From: Clostridia bacterium
GTDB taxonomy: Bacteria; Bacillota_A; Clostridia; Oscillospirales; Acutalibacteraceae
Assembly (NCBI GenBank): GCA_017390825.1
Contig: JAFPAK010000021.1
Span: 1 to 5,116 of the forward strand
DNA: 5,116 nucleotides
Direction of reading: 5' to 3'
In this document: in pieces, positions 5,085 through 5,116 of the stretch
How positions within the stretch are numbered: position 1 is the stretch's first letter
Layout of the letters: each line of letters starts with the position of its first letter
Made by a program: the position numbers and the translations under genes
The notes under the pieces: model-generated
What the model was told of the DNA's origin: nothing
What the model saw: the letters and a program-made list of their open reading frames with translations, nothing else
The model's database searches: none

Positions 5085-5116
5085 CAAAAAAATATAAAAA
5101 TTCAAAAATTTTTTAA

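Noticed and set aside
4981..5116. Possible DnaA boxes or the edge of oriC upstream of rpmH
   Set aside because: The best candidate (TTATCCGGT on the minus strand near 4993-5001) matches the TTATCCACA consensus at only 6 of 9 bases and lies inside the rpmH leader. There is no cluster of boxes. The AT-rich DNA is equally explained by an UP element.

Overview
The window looks like a low-GC Gram-positive (Bacillota, class Clostridia) chromosome, close to the replication origin. The strongest evidence is the minus-strand block rpmH-rnpA-yidD-yidC-jag(khpB), the conserved cluster that normally lies next to dnaA/oriC in this phylum. AT-rich intergenic DNA, consensus TTGACA/TATAAT promoters, purine-rich ribosome binding sites and a 44-residue Firmicutes-type L34 agree with this. 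Assignment below class is inference; a Ruminococcus/Oscillospirales-like bacterium would fit.

Layout: (1) Positions 1-47 hold the start of a minus-strand gene that leaves the window, with its own RBS and a candidate promoter. (2) A divergent intergenic region holds an extended -10 promoter for a plus-strand DedA-family membrane protein (222-869), which ends at a stem-loop terminator. (3) Positions 870-1075 contain the most striking non-coding structure here: two perfect palindromes (28 and 30 bp) that are diverged copies of each other, bracketing an extended -10 promoter. (4) That promoter drives an XRE-type helix-turn-helix regulator (1076-1447), followed 41 bp later by a PAP2-superfamily membrane phosphatase (1489-2409). 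(5) A 14-bp-arm hairpin at 2416-2444 separates this operon from the convergent minus-strand operon. (6) The minus-strand operon reads, from its promoter at 5055-5084, rpmH (L34), rnpA (RNase P protein, GTG start), yidD (overlapping rnpA by 29 nt), yidC (membrane insertase) and jag/khpB (Jag_N-KH-R3H RNA-binding protein).

How the genes work together: the right half is the housekeeping ribosome/tRNA-processing/membrane-insertion operon. The left half joins a DedA-family protein (a family that includes undecaprenyl-phosphate transporters) and a PAP2 phosphatase (a superfamily that includes undecaprenyl-pyrophosphate phosphatases) around a small regulator with apparent operators. A lipid-carrier recycling or envelope-stress module is a reasonable hypothesis but is not proven by sequence.

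The points most worth a second look are the twin palindromes with symmetric, mirrored base changes; the replacement by Gln of the groove arginine found in Bacillus-type YidC; the foldable rpmH leader; and the operon ending after jag, with no mnmE following. No rRNA, tRNA, CRISPR array, insertion sequence or convincing DnaA-box cluster is visible. There is no gene-free stretch longer than 300 bases.
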